From assembly GCA_004352715.1 (NCBI GenBank), contig SCFE01000076.1:1141967-1205966 (forward strand): a stretch of 64,000 nt of DNA, written 5' to 3'. Below, piece after piece: positions 25,256 to 37,843 of the stretch; position 1 is the first letter of the stretch, and every line of letters begins with the position of its first letter. The stretch comes from Hofstenia miamia. Taxonomy: Eukaryota > Xenacoelomorpha > Acoela. The notes below the pieces were generated by a model. The model was not told the origin of the DNA. It ran no database searches and worked only from the letters and a program-made list of their open reading frames with translations. The position numbers and the translations under genes are program-made.

Positions 25256-26130
25256 TATAAATACATGCTTCCACAGAATCATCCTCTCACCATACAGAAA
25301 AGAACATTTATAAAAAATATATTTATTTACAAAGAAAAATTGAAAAACATTACTAAATGATAAAGTTCATATAGTGAATTTCATCTACAGTTGAATGATA
25401 ATATTTGTCATGACTTCTTCATTGTTGGATGAAAATGGTGGAGAAAACATCCACAAGAATACTCCAAGATAGAAGTTCTTCTAATAATGTTAGTTAACAA
25501 TGCTAAAATATTCAATATTAGTACAATAAAAACAGAAATTAAAATAATGACAGCAGTTTTAATCTTTACATACACAACAAATGTAATATAATATATTATA
25601 TGTAAACAATTGTAACAATGAAAAACAATATGTACTATTATAATGTAAATGATTGCTTACCAAATAATTTTGTAGTTTTATCACAGCATTGTTCTGCAAG
25701 TGGATTGGCACATGATGATTTCCACAGATAGTGTCTAAATTATACAAGTCATTATTTAAAATGAGATAATGTTCACAATCAAAAAAATGACAATTAATAA
25801 TTAATAAAGAAATGACATTTTATTTACAATGAATCATTCATACAAACTGTCATCACAGCATATTTACAAAACAGTGTTATTCCATCTAAAATAAACATTA
25901 CTGTCTTTATTGAAATGTGTATGAAAGTATACTTTCCAAGTGTAATGAATGATCTAAATCAATAACGTAAAATTTTAAATAAAAGACATATATACCCAGC
26001 TGTGTATAATCATTTTTTCACAATGTTTGCTTTCAGTTTTAATTCATTTGAATAGCAGAGCCTAAAGACATGATAAAATGATAAATAAAACAATTATTTT
26101 TTACATAACAAATGGAGATTTCAAAATTGC
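25256..26130. other. Polinton interior, no gene recognised
   Basis: AT-rich DNA without a convincing frame. The last ~90 bases (AAGACATGATAAAATGAT...) are repeated at about 26757-26843 because of the join at N 26131. Confidence 0.5.
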
Positions 26131-26131
26131 N

Positions 26132-29100
26132 TTTTTCAATCATGGATTAGAGGCATATAGCAGACTTTTAATCTAAACAAATTATTAATTGTGATATAGA
26201 GATTAATTATCATACTTTAGCATGAGGTGACTTAAACTTAGAGAGATTTTCAATTGATGGAATGATAGCAAACAAAGCTAAACATTTTTATTAATTTATC
26301 ACATGAATAAAACATACATACATATGTTGTGGTGGACTTAAACATAGAGGCATTTTTCAATGATAAACACAAGTTTATGAATGATGGCAGACAGAGCAAA
26401 ATATTTTTATTAATAAATTTATGCATTAAAACACACATACAACATTTTTTTTGTATTGGAATTTTTGCATGGAGACATGTTTTTTTTCTTTCAACAAAAT
26501 GATTGAGCATTGCAAATGATGGTAGATAGACAGAGCTAAAAAATTTATTAATGGATTTATACATTCAAAATATATATATGCTTTGTAGTGGTGGAATTTT
26601 GTGTAAATTTATAGATAATTGGAGGGAAGCACACATTGTGTGGAATGATGAAACATATTTACAAAAAACAATGAAATCTAAGCAAGTAAAACATTATTAA
26701 AAATAAATTGACAATTTTCCATTACCATATACAAATATTCAAATCAAGTTTTAATTCATTTGAATAGCAGAGCCTAAAGACATGATAAAATGATAAATAA
26801 AACAATTATTTTTTACATAACAAATGGAGATTTCAAAATTGCGTAATGTGATAATTTATTTTAAGATTATGTTGAACTGTTTTTCATGCATGTTGTACAA
26901 ATGAAACACATCTTCAAGTAGATTGCTGTATGAGACAGGGTAATAAATCACTGCTATACAGACAAAATCAAACCAATTTGCAGTGCATTGTTGTGATTAC
27001 AGAGTGCAGTGTATTGTTGTGATTCCAGAGACAGCAAAACTAATCACATTGTTATTCAAACATACAAAATAACTTCATTACCACTGTAATGCAAAGTTGA
27101 ATGAATATGGAGGCTTTTCAAACATCAAAATATAAAATGCATAAGCAGTCAAATCTAAAATAAATCATTAATGAAACTTACAAAATAATTTCATTACCAT
27201 TATTGTGACAACTTGAACAACTTGGAGGCTTTTTTCAATCATGGATTAGAGGCATATAGCAGACTTTTAATCTAAACAAATTATTAATTGTGATATAGAG
27301 ATTAATTATCATACTTTAGCATGAGGTGACTTAAACTTAGAGAGATTTTCAATTGATGGAATGATAGCAAACAAAGCTAAACATTTTTATTAATTTATCA
27401 CATGAATAAAACATACATACATATGTTGTGGTGGACTTAAACATAGAGGCATTTTTCAATGATAAACACAAGTTTATGAATGATGGCAGACAGAGCAAAA
27501 TATTTTTATTAATAAATTTATGCATTAAAACACACATACAACATTTTTTTTGTATTGGAATTTTTGCATGGAGACATGTTTTTTTTCTTTCAACAAAATG
27601 ATTGAGCATTGCAAATGATGGTAGATAGACAGAGCTAAAAAATTTATTAATGGATTTATACATTCAAAATATATATATGCTTTGTAGTGGTGGAATTTTG
27701 TGTAAATTTATAGATAATTGGAGGGAAGCACACATTGTGTGGAATGATGAAACATATTTACAAAAAACAATGAAATCTAAGCAAGTAAAACATTATTAAA
27801 AATAAATTGACAATTTTCCATTACCATATACAAATATTCAAATCAACTATGTAAGCAGAGCAGGATAATGGAGGCAATATTCATTATCATGTGTCTAAAC
27901 AATAATTATTAAAACACACACAAAATAATTTTGCTGCTGCTTGTAGACCATTCATTTATAGAGGCATCTTCTTGATTAGGGCATTTAATTGATGATTGAG
28001 GAATATCTAAATGAAAAATTAGTAAAATACATTTAAATGCAATCTAGACCTTTATGATCATATGGCAAACTTTGTTAAGTTGGAGAGACTATCTGTTATA
28101 AAGTGATAAGAGTCTAGAAATTGTAATTCTTCATAAATATTTTTTGTTACATTATTTTTATCAACAAAAGTTGAGATGGGAATTCATAATCTAAGTGACA
28201 ACATGTTTTCACTAGTGCAGGGAATACAACTTAATTTTTCACCTTCCTTCAATTTTAAAGTTTTCAANTGAATATGGAGGCTTTTCAAACATCAAAATAT
28301 AAAATGCATAAGCAGTCAAATCTAAAATAAATCATTAATGAAACTTACAAAATAATTTCATTACCATTATTGTGACAACTTGAACAACTTGGAGGCTTTT
28401 TTCAATCATGGATTAGAGGCATATAGCAGACTTTTAATCTAAACAAATTATTAATTGCGATATAGAGATTAATTATCATACTTTAGCATGAGGCGACTTA
28501 AACTTGGAGGCTTTTTCAATCATGGATTAGAGGCATATAGCAGACTTTTAATCTAAACAAATTATTAATTGCGATATAGAGATTAATTATCATACTTTAG
28601 CATGAGGCGACTTAAACTTGGAGGTAATTTCAATCGATGGAATGATAGCAAACAAAGCTAAACATTTTTATTAATTTATCACATGAATAAAACATACATA
28701 CATATGTTGTGGTGGACTTAAACATAGAGGCATTTTTCAATGATAAACACAAGTTTATGAATGATGGCAGACAGAGCAAAATATTTTTATTAATAAATTT
28801 ATGCATTAAAACACACATACAACATTTTTTTTGTATTGGAATTTTTGCATGGAGACATGTTTTTTTTCTTTCAACAAAATGATTGAGCATTGCAAATGAT
28901 GGTAGATAGACAGAGCTAAAAAATTTATTAATGGATTTATACATTCAAAATATATATATGCTTTGTAGTGGTGGAATTTTGTGTAAATTTATAGATAATT
29001 GGAGGGAAGCACACATTGTGTGGAATGATGAAACATATTTACAAAAAACAATGAAATCTAAGCAAGTAAAACATTATTAAAAATAAATTGACAATTTTCC

Positions 29101-29160
29101 ATTACCATATACAAATATTCAAATCAACTATGTAAGCAGAGCAGGATAATGGAGGCAATA
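26132..29160. repeat. Degenerate repeat region, copied by contig overlaps
   Basis: A ~610-bp AT-rich block occurs three times almost identically (26132-26742, about 27232-27842 and about 28513-29125). The copies follow N joins at 26131 and 28268, and 27101-28267 repeats from 28269 on. The block itself is a diverged tandem array with units of about 120-140 bp sharing GATGG(C/T)AGA...AGAGC(A/T)AAA and TTTTTATTAAT(A/T)(A/T)ATTTAT. On the minus strand each copy leaves an identical 104-codon frame of low-complexity, Cys/Phe/Lys-rich sequence. I regard that frame as a by-product of the array, not a gene. Confidence 0.75.
28390..28613. repeat. ~112-bp tandem duplication
   Basis: The unit GGAGGCTTTTT(T)CAATCATGG through GAGGCGACTTAAACTT occurs twice head to tail here but only once in the overlapping contig at about 27220-27340. 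The two assembled contigs therefore differ at this site. Confidence 0.85.
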
Positions 29161-29464
29161 TTCATTATCATGTGTCTAAACAATAATTATTAAAACACAC
29201 ACAAAATAATTTTGCTGCTGCTTGTAGACCATTCATTTATAGAGGCATCTTCTTGATTAGGGCATTTAATTGATGATTGAGGAATATCTAAATGAAAAAT
29301 TAGTAAAATACATTTAAATGCAATCTAGACCTTTATGATCATATGGCAAACTTTGTTAAGTTGGAGAGACTATCTGTTATAAAGTGATAAGAGTCTAGAA
29401 ATTGTAATTCTTCATAAATATTTTTTGTTACATTATTTTTATCAACAAAAGTTGAGATGGGAAT

Positions 29465-31176
29465 TCATAATCTAAGTGACAACATGTTTTCACTAGTGCA
29501 GGGAATACAACTTAATTTTTCACCTTCCTTCAATTTTAAAGTTTTCAAAAAAATATGGAAATCATAATGGGAGGTGTTGTGTGCAAATATGGGGGTGAAA
29601 TTGGGTGATCTATGCAAAATATTACAGTCACTATGGGCAATGCCTCTAATTTTACCACTATAGTGACAATGGTCTATTACTTTTTTCAAAGTTGCCTCAA
29701 ATGGTTTTTTGCAAAATACACAGGATGTTGCATTTACTAGCATTCTGGTACATTCACCACATGTAACTTGAAGTGTGTGATTCGTCTGCTTAGCCTCAAA
29801 TGATTCATGGGCAATTTTTTCTAAAGTGTTCCCATGCATTCACCATGCATTCTTTTCCTGAAAAAACTCTGGAAGAAAGCAGCTCCTTTTCCGTCATTGT
29901 TGCAATGCATATGCCTGAGGGTTTCTGCTTTACTTCTTGCACTGTATAACTGTTTGAAGGATTAGGTAAATGGCCATTAATGGTACAAAATTTTTTGCTC
30001 CAGAATTTTTAAATTTAATTTTCTCTGATTGACTTGGAAATGTAATTTCTGGTTCTAGAGATCCATTGAATTTTTTTCTGATGTTTTGCCAAATTTTCTT
30101 TATTGACAAAGCCAGACAAACATTTGGGACACTGCATACCATCATGCATATTTTTGAAAAATTTTAGGCAGGCATTCAAATTTGTTATTGCCACATAATG
30201 ACTATTTTGATCCTCTGCAATTATCATCAAATTTACAGTTTTTTCATAGTGCTTTTCAGACATGTAGGCTGGTACAAGTGTTTGATCATCATTTAATGCA
30301 TAAACATTGACATTAATTTGGTTGAGATCCTCAAACACACAGACATCATTTATGGAGAGTGGGAATGTCAGACCATTAATATTTAAATGTGTGCTTAAAT
30401 TTGTTTAAATGAGTGACTTCATTTCAATGTTTGATTTCAGGGTGTAGACATACCAAAATAGCATACAAAAAGCACTGGTTTGATTCACCACTTTTTGGAT
30501 TTACCAGGAAACTGTTGTGCTTCAAGCAATCTGGTAGCAGGATAAATGTGCCAGCACAAGTTGGTCTATATTTTGCAATGCCTAGCCCTACATTCTTTAT
30601 ATTTCTCACCACCCAGTTTGATCCATTATTTGCATAAATGCTAATGTAATTTGCAAGTTCATTTATCATGCAAGAATATGTTGCCTCACAAAGCCCTGTA
30701 TGAAAGACTGAAGCTGGTTTACTAGTTGGGTGGAGAATAACGTGCTTTTCTTCATTTCCATTGGTTCATGATAGTTCCACCTCATCTATCAGGTAAGCCT
30801 TCACAGAGAAATGCTTGGCAATGTCCTCCTTAATAATTTTAGAAATGGATGGATAGGTGAGATGGAATGGTGAATAAATATCAACAGCATTTAATAGCTG
30901 ACTCTCAAAACAGGCAAAGCTTCCCTTACAGACTGTATTTGTTTTATGCAAATTAATCTTGTTGATGGAAGGTGGTGCTGATCATTCATGAACAACTGTA
31001 ATGTGTTCAGAAAACAATTTCTCATTATGGAAAAATAATTTGCATTCAGGGCATAGATACACCCATGATTTTTTATGCCTCCTATTTATATGACCTTCTA
31101 ATGCATGGGTTTTTGGGCTAGTATATGTACAATGAGCACATTGAAAAATGAGGGGTTGACCAACATTGCTTGTCAA
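29465..31176 (-). pseudogene. Polinton-type DNA polymerase B, N-terminal part, broken
   Basis: Ordered blocks match the N-terminal half of Polinton/adintovirus-like family B polymerases. Two C2H2 fingers (31176-30982: CAHC...H...H and CPEC...H...H) come first. A pre-domain follows with NPKSGESNQCFLYAILVCLHP (the '..N.CFLW..L..LHP' motif; 30.95-30.42 kb), then FEDLNQINVNVYAL and a C2H2 finger CPKCLSGFVNKENLAKH (30.38-30.0 kb). Last come KIKFKNSGAKNFVP and an HNH/endonuclease VII-like block, CKKPF...DHCHYSGKIRGIAHSDCN, running into the exonuclease start FAHNTSHYDFHIF (29.84-29.47 kb). Breaks are a TGA at 30766-30768 and frame changes near 30.98, 30.4, 29.95 and 29.85 kb. The palm and other polymerase motifs are absent: repeats begin right after the exonuclease start. 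It would act in protein-primed replication of the element; this copy cannot. Confidence 0.78.
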
Positions 31177-31905
31177 ACTAAATTTAAAAAGTTTTAGAAA
31201 TGGGATTGGAAAGTGACACTTATTACATTTAAAGAGTGGTATGCATTGGGAAAAAATATTTTACATTGGGAACAGTTTACTCAATGCAAAAAACAGTTTC
31301 AAAATAAACACACAAAAATTCTTTATAAAACATTAAAAATATCCATTACTAAATTTCAAATAAGAGATTAACACATGTTGATTTGTATAAAATAGATTAG
31401 CAATAACAATCAAGTAAAAAACAATGGTGTTTAATACACATTTTTGGAGAATATAAACAATTGAATAAAAAATATCTAGCATTTAAATAAATATGCATGA
31501 AAGATATAAACATACACACACACTGTGTAAAATAATAATTCTATACACTTAATAATAATCTCCATTTTTAACTAAAAACATGTAGAGGTGAAAACACATT
31601 GTAAAATAAAATTAATAGCAATGCACATGCTGTAATTAATCACAAACTATACACAACTTGTGAAATTAATAACTCTTTCATAAATAAAATTCTAATTCAT
31701 TAGAATAATACATGAAACTTGCTACTTTTACCAATGTTTGTAATTAAGTGGGGTATACACTTAAATGAAAAAGATAATTACATCATAACTCACAAAGTTC
31801 TACTATCTAGTTACTTGTTTGAGAGAAAGTGTATATTATGTGTAAAGTATACACCCATTGCTAATCAACATTTAATAAACATAAATTTCAAATAATAAGA
31901 AAAAC
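31177..31905. other. No gene recognised
   Basis: AT-rich spacer upstream of the polymerase remnant and downstream of the small two-block frame at 31906-32289. Confidence 0.5.
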
Positions 31906-32289
31906 TCATGGAATATCATTGTTGATTGTAGATGTAGAGGTGTTTGGTTTAGCACCAGCTCCAAACTGGTTATTGTCATATTTCGCCATGATTTGATCAA
32001 CATGAGCTTCAAAGTTTTCAGACCATTCCTCAAATTCCATCATAGGTGAATTCATTTGTTCAGATGGTATGTCAAAGCTAAAAATATAATTTTAAGGAAA
32101 ATGTATGTCAAGGCTAAAAATATAATTTTAAGCAAATGTATAAAAATATTAATAATAATAAATAATCACTTAGATCTCTATGTCAAAGGAAACATCAAGC
32201 TCATCTTAATAGAGATTTGCTTCTATAATTTCAGAAAACTGTGAGTTCCACTGAGTAATAAATTCTTGTGGGTTGCTTGAACAAGACAT
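31906..32289 (-). pseudogene. Small Polinton gene of unknown function, possibly two exons
   Basis: Two minus-strand blocks look coding. The first starts at ATG 32287-32289 and reads MSCSSNPQEFITQWNSQFSE before a TAA 27 codons in. The second (32077-31906) follows a TTTTAG acceptor and reads FDIPSEQMNSPMMEFEEWSE, then NFEAHVDQIMAK, to a TGA at 31906-31908. Between them lies a near-repeat of the words TTTGACATA and CTTGACATACA. The acidic, helix-prone character and position just upstream of the polymerase suggest a small element gene. I recognise no domain. The splice is inferred and the donor is not clear. Confidence 0.35.
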
Positions 32290-32447
32290 TTTTAAAAAAC
32301 ATTGAAATGGGGGTAAGAACCAGACTGTTTATGGCAAAATTCAATAATTGAATGAATAAACCAATGTTTTTATTTACATACTGTCTTCAAACATCCTCAT
32401 AAATATTCGCTTATCTGAAAACATATGATTTTCACAAAGTATTGTAT

Positions 32448-32748
32448 TGTAATATCCTCTACCAGGCATTGTCACTATATATCTACTGTTACTGTATAAC
32501 ATTAGTGGTGTTACTGCGGGTAAGGATTTACATGTTACATACTGCTTGACTTGTTGCTTCTGTTAACTTATGTAAATAGAATTAACCATTCACTATTTAG
32601 GTGATGAAGCCATGTGGTAATCTCTCCAATGATCTTTGATGGGCATCTGCTGGAAGCTGATCTCCACATCCAGTTTCACCATTTCATCTGTTTGATTGAG
32701 TACCACATCTCAGCTCAATTGATACAGTTTATGTGTACCCTATCCTAC
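32448..32748 (-). repeat. Gypsy 3' LTR, truncated
   Basis: About 300 bp matching 41896-42195 from TGTAATATCC to GTGTACCCTATCCTA, after which element coding sequence begins directly. About 830 bp of LTR and any adjoining untranslated region are deleted. Confidence 0.82.
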
Positions 32749-32749
32749 T

Positions 32750-35700
32750 CTTTTTGTGACATCATAGTAGCAGTACTTTCTTTCCCAGATGTCTGTCCAT
32801 ACAATATCATTTACCCTGGAGAATAGCATTATTGCTCTTGGAGTTTGTTCTTCTATTTCTTTTCAGAGATCCTGTAGCTGTATATTAATAGCTCTCCCTT
32901 GTGTATAGAGTTGATCCAGCTTTATTGTGCCTTAAATGTAGACCTTCTCTCTATTATCATTTCTTAGCATTATCTCCTTCTATCTATTATAGTCATCTCA
33001 CTCTACCATTGCTTTTGCCTTTTTCTCTGTATTTACATATGACTTATATTCATGCAGGAATGTTTTTGCCACTTTAACATCTTTTGGTAATCTCCATCAT
33101 GGGAGGACCATTGGTATCACAATCATTTCTGGTGGCATGCAGATTAGAATCTTCATTTCTATTTGCATTTCAATGTGTGAGTATGGGCCTTCTGTAGTTG
33201 GTGCCATTGCTAAGCCTATTGTGGCAGGGTAGTTCATCTTAGCTTCTGTGATAGTGTTCCAGAATGTTTGTGTTAATCCCCTTCAACTTAGTTTTCGTCA
33301 TATTTCTTCTTTGATGTCTATTCTTGCTGTTATACATTCAATGTCTACAGCTAGTTGATTGTATGGTTTCAGTAGCTCTTCATATTTTGTCTGCATAAAT
33401 GCTTCCATAAACATGAGCTTCATTGTTGCCACCGTTTGCTGCTCTCTAATATCTTGGAAGCTTCTTTCTTTGATATCTTTAGCTTCCCTGATGACTTTGA
33501 TTTCAACTAGGAACCATTCGTCATCAGTATCTATCCATTCTATTGTTCTTGCTGGGCTGATTTCTCCCCATTTCTCTATGTTTATTCTGTCAATTGTCTG
33601 CTGCATTTTAGGAGATAATAGTAATCTTGAGGATGTTAACAATTTCTCTTCTTCTATCATCTCTGCTTGAGATTTCGTGACCATTTCACAGACCTCCACT
33701 GGTTCCATTATACCTCCTCATTTCATCATTTCCACACTTTGTATGATTCTTGAAAAAGTGCACTGTGGGCTGTCTCGTTCATATCTTTCCATTTCACAGT
33801 CGAGGATTTTCTGCACATCTTTCTGTACTAACGTTTTTCTGATCTCATCTGTGCTTGCTAGTTTTTGTTTAATGATTTTCCTTGTTGTTAGCCATGGTTG
33901 ATGTTCCAGTTGTTTTATTCATGTTTTGGATGTCACTCCCCACATATATTTTTTCATTGGTTCATCAAATATTGTAATTTTGCTCGGGCATATCCCCATC
34001 TTGTTAGCAATGCTTATTACTGACATTTTTCCCATTGGGCTTTCATTCATTATCATTCGACTGAGTATCTTTTCCATTGTTTGTACTGGCTTTTCTGATC
34101 TTGTTGGTGACTCCAGCTTTCATGTGTGACCTTTTAGTAGCCAGTTTTTCATTTGTGTGTTTATTGGAGCTATCACTATCTCATACTTTTTTGCTTTTGC
34201 TAACTTGTGGCAGGTGTGTCACAAGATCAGGAGTTTCAATTCTGCCTCTTTGGTTGTGAATATTGCTAGTATCCACACCATTGTTCTGTAGCATACCTCT
34301 GGTGCGTTTTTCTCTTCAAATAATAACTGTTTGAAATCTTTTTTTGTGTTGAGCTTGTATGCTTTATTTGCTTCTGTTAGTGCCATTTCTACTGACTTGT
34401 TAAATTTCCATTATGGTGCTTTGATTTTTATCTCTGGCCAACCTTCCTCTACTTTTTGTTGTAGTTTCATATTTTTCCATATTGTCTCGATTTGTTGTAG
34501 ATGCTCTTGTTGTTGTGTCAGACTGCACTTTATGAATAGTGTATTGGCCTTTTCTATCCCATCTATGTCTGACATTACTTCTATCATTTTTGTTTGTCTG
34601 TAGAGGTCAATTGCAATGCATGGATCTACCATAATTCTGTAGATTTGTGCCAGTAATCTATCTGCAGATCAAATCGTATCAATTCTGGGATTGTTGTAGT
34701 TCTTGGTGTTCTCTCCCATGGGAAGATATTTTCAGCTAGCATGCATGCATCTCATAAGTGCTCAGGGATGTCTTCATTTGTTGATATTGTGATAATCACT
34801 ACTCTAACATTTTGTACTCTTGCCATCCTTGACATTTCATCTATTTTCTTCTCCAAGTTTTTTTGTGTATTCTTTCTGTTTCAGTACATGTATAATTGTA
34901 AGATTTTCTTCGTCAATGTTTATTTCCAGTATTTCAGCTATTTTGTCTTTATATGCCATTATGGCTTGCATCATGTCCAGTGTGAAATCATCATCAAATA
35001 TGATGTGCACTGTGCTTCGCATGTATGGTCTCTCTAATGTTTCATTCATCTCTTGTGGGTAGCTTATAATCACATTTATTTTTGGTCTGTTATTTGCATC
35101 AAGCACTATCAGTAGATTTTTTCTCTCAGTTTTCGTGAATTTCCATATGTGTGCTTTTGTTTCTGGGGATAACTTTGTGAACACATTGTAATGCATTTTC
35201 AATGTTCCAATAAAGTAAGGATGTAGGGTTTCTCCATCAATTTTAGACATCTGCTTTTCTCTTTCTCTCAATCATATGGTTCTCTCCGAAGTAGTTTCTG
35301 AGGAGGCGTGTAGCTGAGTCATCCTTAGTGGTAATTTGCTGGTGCTTGGTTCACAGTCCAAAGAGTGTGAATCTGTGCTGATAGTTTCTACTGATTCGCC
35401 CTTGAATCAGCTCACATTTACTCCTATCAGCACTTGACCAGTTGTGGTTCCAATTGGGATAATGTCAGCCTTGAATCACTTCCACATCTCCATGGTTCTT
35501 CCACCACTTACACCTTCCCCTGCAACTCCTCATGTCTCACCACCCTTGAATCAGTGTCATGGACTTTGGGAGGGAAAGTTGAGCTGCGCACCAGTTTTCT
35601 GTGTGCCCTTGAATCAGTGGTGCAGATCCCTGGTGGGAGAGGCTTCTTGTCCATTGGTCTCCTTGCACTTGAATCAGCCTTGGGGACTACTAGGACGCCT

Positions 35701-35760
35701 TCTCACTCTATGTCATCTATTCATCGGTTCTTCATTCTCGTCCCTTCTGCCCTTGAGTGG
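32750..35760 (-). pseudogene. Long extra reading frame downstream of integrase, unknown function
   Basis: About 1000 codons of coding-like sequence lie between integrase and the 3' LTR. They stay in one frame from about 35.76 to 32.75 kb, except for a compensated frame excursion at about 34.84-34.67 kb. Recognisable-looking segments include SKIDGETLHPYFIGTLKMHY, NLLIVLDANNRPKINVIISY, LAENIFPWERTP, EEGWPEIKIKAP, KWGEISPARTIEWIDTDDEW and TFWNTITEAKMNYP. It is charged and helix-rich; no signal peptide, furin site or membrane segment is evident, so it does not look like an envelope gene. Most interrupting stops are TGA. I recognise no family. It begins with a repeated R/*-F-K-G motif listed separately. 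Confidence 0.6.
35401..35676 (-). repeat. Five in-frame repeats of a TGA-TTC-AAG-G motif
   Basis: The plus-strand word CTTGAATCA marks codon triplets TGA-TTC-AAG with TGA at 35407, 35476, 35551, 35614 and 35674. Spacings are 69, 75, 63 and 60 bases, all multiples of three. In the downstream frame each unit reads stop-F-K-(G/C/A). Three similar units (TGA-CTC-AAG-GG or TGA-TTC-AAG) lie at 38919, 38973 and 39018 in the protease-RT linker, also at multiples of three (54, 45) and in the RT frame. Confidence 0.75.
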
Positions 35761-37135
35761 ACATCTGGTTTAAGAATTTCTTCAAGCTCTCCTTCTCCTG
35801 TTTGTGGTTGAGAGCTCCTCTGATTGTTGATTTCTGCGCACTCTCTTCTTCATTGGCGGGTGCATCATTTTCCTCTAATTTCTTAAATGCAGTTAATAAA
35901 TTTATATCCCATATTTCAGGGTCGTATATAGGTTTATTTCTTGCTGTCCTCTGAGGCAGCACTCTTCGGCTCGAATTATTGTCTCTGATGTCCACTGTGT
36001 ATTCATCGTCGAATTTTTCTTTGTGTAGGCTGTCTAAATCATACATATCATACATAATTTCATTGCCATTAATTTGGAATATTTTGAATTTGGCGTTCTC
36101 ATCTATCTTTGTCTCTTCAATGTCTGCTGTTGCTCTCTTCAAGTTTTGAAAATGTAATAGTCTATTATTGTCTAACATATATTCATTGTTCAGTAGTGTT
36201 TGTGTTATCGTGTGAGGGCCAGACCATACTGTTTTCAACTTCCAGACTTGGTGTGTGTCTGTGAGTTTAGTCAGTGTAAACACATATACTTTATCTCCTA
36301 CTTTGTGTGCATGACCATAGATTTTTTTATTGTAATTGTGTTGCTGTCTCACTGCTGATTTTTTTATGTTGTGGCACATCATTTTGTGAATCCCTGTGAT
36401 TTGGTCCTTCAGTTGTTGTATGTCTCTGTTATCCAACTTTCCACTGTAGTTGGAGTATTATATTGAAAGCAGGGTCACTGCTTCTCTTCTGAACATCTCC
36501 TTGAATGGTGAGACTGAAGTTATTGTGTGCACTGAGGTGTTATAATAGTATTCAATAATTTCAATGACTTCTCTCCATCTGCTTCCCCCTATCCTTGTTG
36601 TTGCTACTCTGATTAGCTTGATTAGTGTTTGATTGAGTCATTCCACTGCTCCATTGGCCTGTGGATGATACAAGGTTGTTTGCTTGCTTGCAATCTCCAG
36701 GAGCTTCGCCATTTCCTGGAAAAGTCCACTCTCAAATTAGGGCCCCTTGTCTGTTATAATTGTTTCCATTGGTCTTAGTCACAGTATCCATTCCTTTAAT
36801 ACTAGTTCTGCTGTGGTTTCTGCCATGGTATTCCACATTGGGACCATCCTTGCATACTTAGTAAAATTGTCTACCATTACTAGTAGATATTGGTAGCCTT
36901 CTGCGTCCTTTGATAGCATTTCCAGGTCTATGTGGACTATTTCATTAGGTTAAGTTGCGATAATTTTTTCTAACAGTGCTCTTTGTGTCAGAAAGTGTTG
37001 TTTATTATTAAGGAGGCATGTCGTGCACTTATTAATGATATCCTCGATGACTTTCCTCATGGCTGTCATTATGAATCTTGCATTGAACATCTTCTCCATT
37101 GGTGTAATTCCCAAATGACCTTTCTCATGTATTTT
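35732..37135 (-). pseudogene. pol: Gypsy integrase with GPY/F-type C-terminal domain
   Basis: The C-x2-C of the zinc-binding domain (KCTTCLLNNKQHFL) is followed by the DDE core. The first Asp is in IVHIDLEML, the second in TIITDKGP, and the Glu is in YHPQANGAVE, followed by a TGA (36638-36640) replacing the Arg of VERLNQ. A TAA follows TDKGP. The C-terminal domain (GDKVYVFTLTKL...VWSGPHTITQTL...YML) is the SH3-like GPY/F module. The frame stays open as far as 35732 with an acidic/polar tail. Confidence 0.82.
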
Positions 37136-37843
37136 TCATATTAGTTCTCTTTTAAAGTAGTTGGGAATCAAAATCTGGTTATTACTAGCTTCAACATATA
37201 ATAATCCATTCCTGTTGATTTTACATTTATAGTGTTCATAATATCCTGCTGTTATTTTGGATAGTGTTGTCCAAGGTTCCCCTATCTTTTTTATGATTTC
37301 ACCAAGGATTATGTCATCTCTTTGTTTATCTACTATTTCTTGTTGAGATATCTCTTCCCTCATTACTATTGGTAGTACTGATTGACCTTTTTTGTCCACG
37401 TTTATTTCTGGCAGTCCTTTGTACTTGGTGTGTGGCAGGAACTGGAATTGCTTCTTCTCTCCATCTGTTTTCACTGCATCTCTCTGGTATTCTGGCAATG
37501 ATGTCCAGAAATCCGCATTGTTATGCAATGTGCCTTTCCTATGTTCAATCTTAAATGTGAACTCATTCAGGTATTTGATCCACCATGACACTATTCCAGA
37601 CTTATCCCCAGAGAACTTTTTTAACCAGGCCAATCTGCTATTGTCCATTCATACTCTAAATTCTCTACTGATGAGGAAGTGTCAAAATTTCTTAATACTC
37701 TCAATCAATGTGAGCATCTCTACCTTAGTAGAGCTGTAGTTTTCTTTGCTTGCCCTCAGTTTGCATCTAAAAAACTGGATGTGTACTTCTTTTCCATTTT
37801 TTATTTGTCCCAATGTTGCTCTGATTGCTACTTTGCTTGCATA
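37136..37843 (-). pseudogene. pol: Gypsy RNase H and integrase N-terminal zinc-binding region
   Basis: Reads through YASKVAIRATLGQ (RNase H start, after a TGA at 37844-37846), STKVEMLTLIESIKKF, MDNSRLAWLKKF (counterpart of TDHSSL.WL) and YLNEFTFKIEHRKGTLHNNA ending in ADFWTSLP. TGA codons lie at 37682-37684 and 37649-37651, at positions normally held by Arg in KKFRHYL and VRTDH. The segment after RNase H leads towards the integrase H2C2 domain. Confidence 0.78.

Noticed and set aside
26250-28944. Three identical 104-codon minus-strand frames
   Set aside because: Identity comes from contig overlaps, and the frame follows a degenerate non-coding tandem array.
33359-35062. Long hydrophobic plus-strand frames opposite the extra gypsy gene
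   Set aside because: They are antisense shadows; Ser/Phe/Leu-rich composition is what antisense of Lys/Glu-rich coding DNA gives.
32750-35760. Envelope gene for the gypsy element
   Set aside because: No signal peptide, furin-type site or membrane anchor could be seen in the blocks read.
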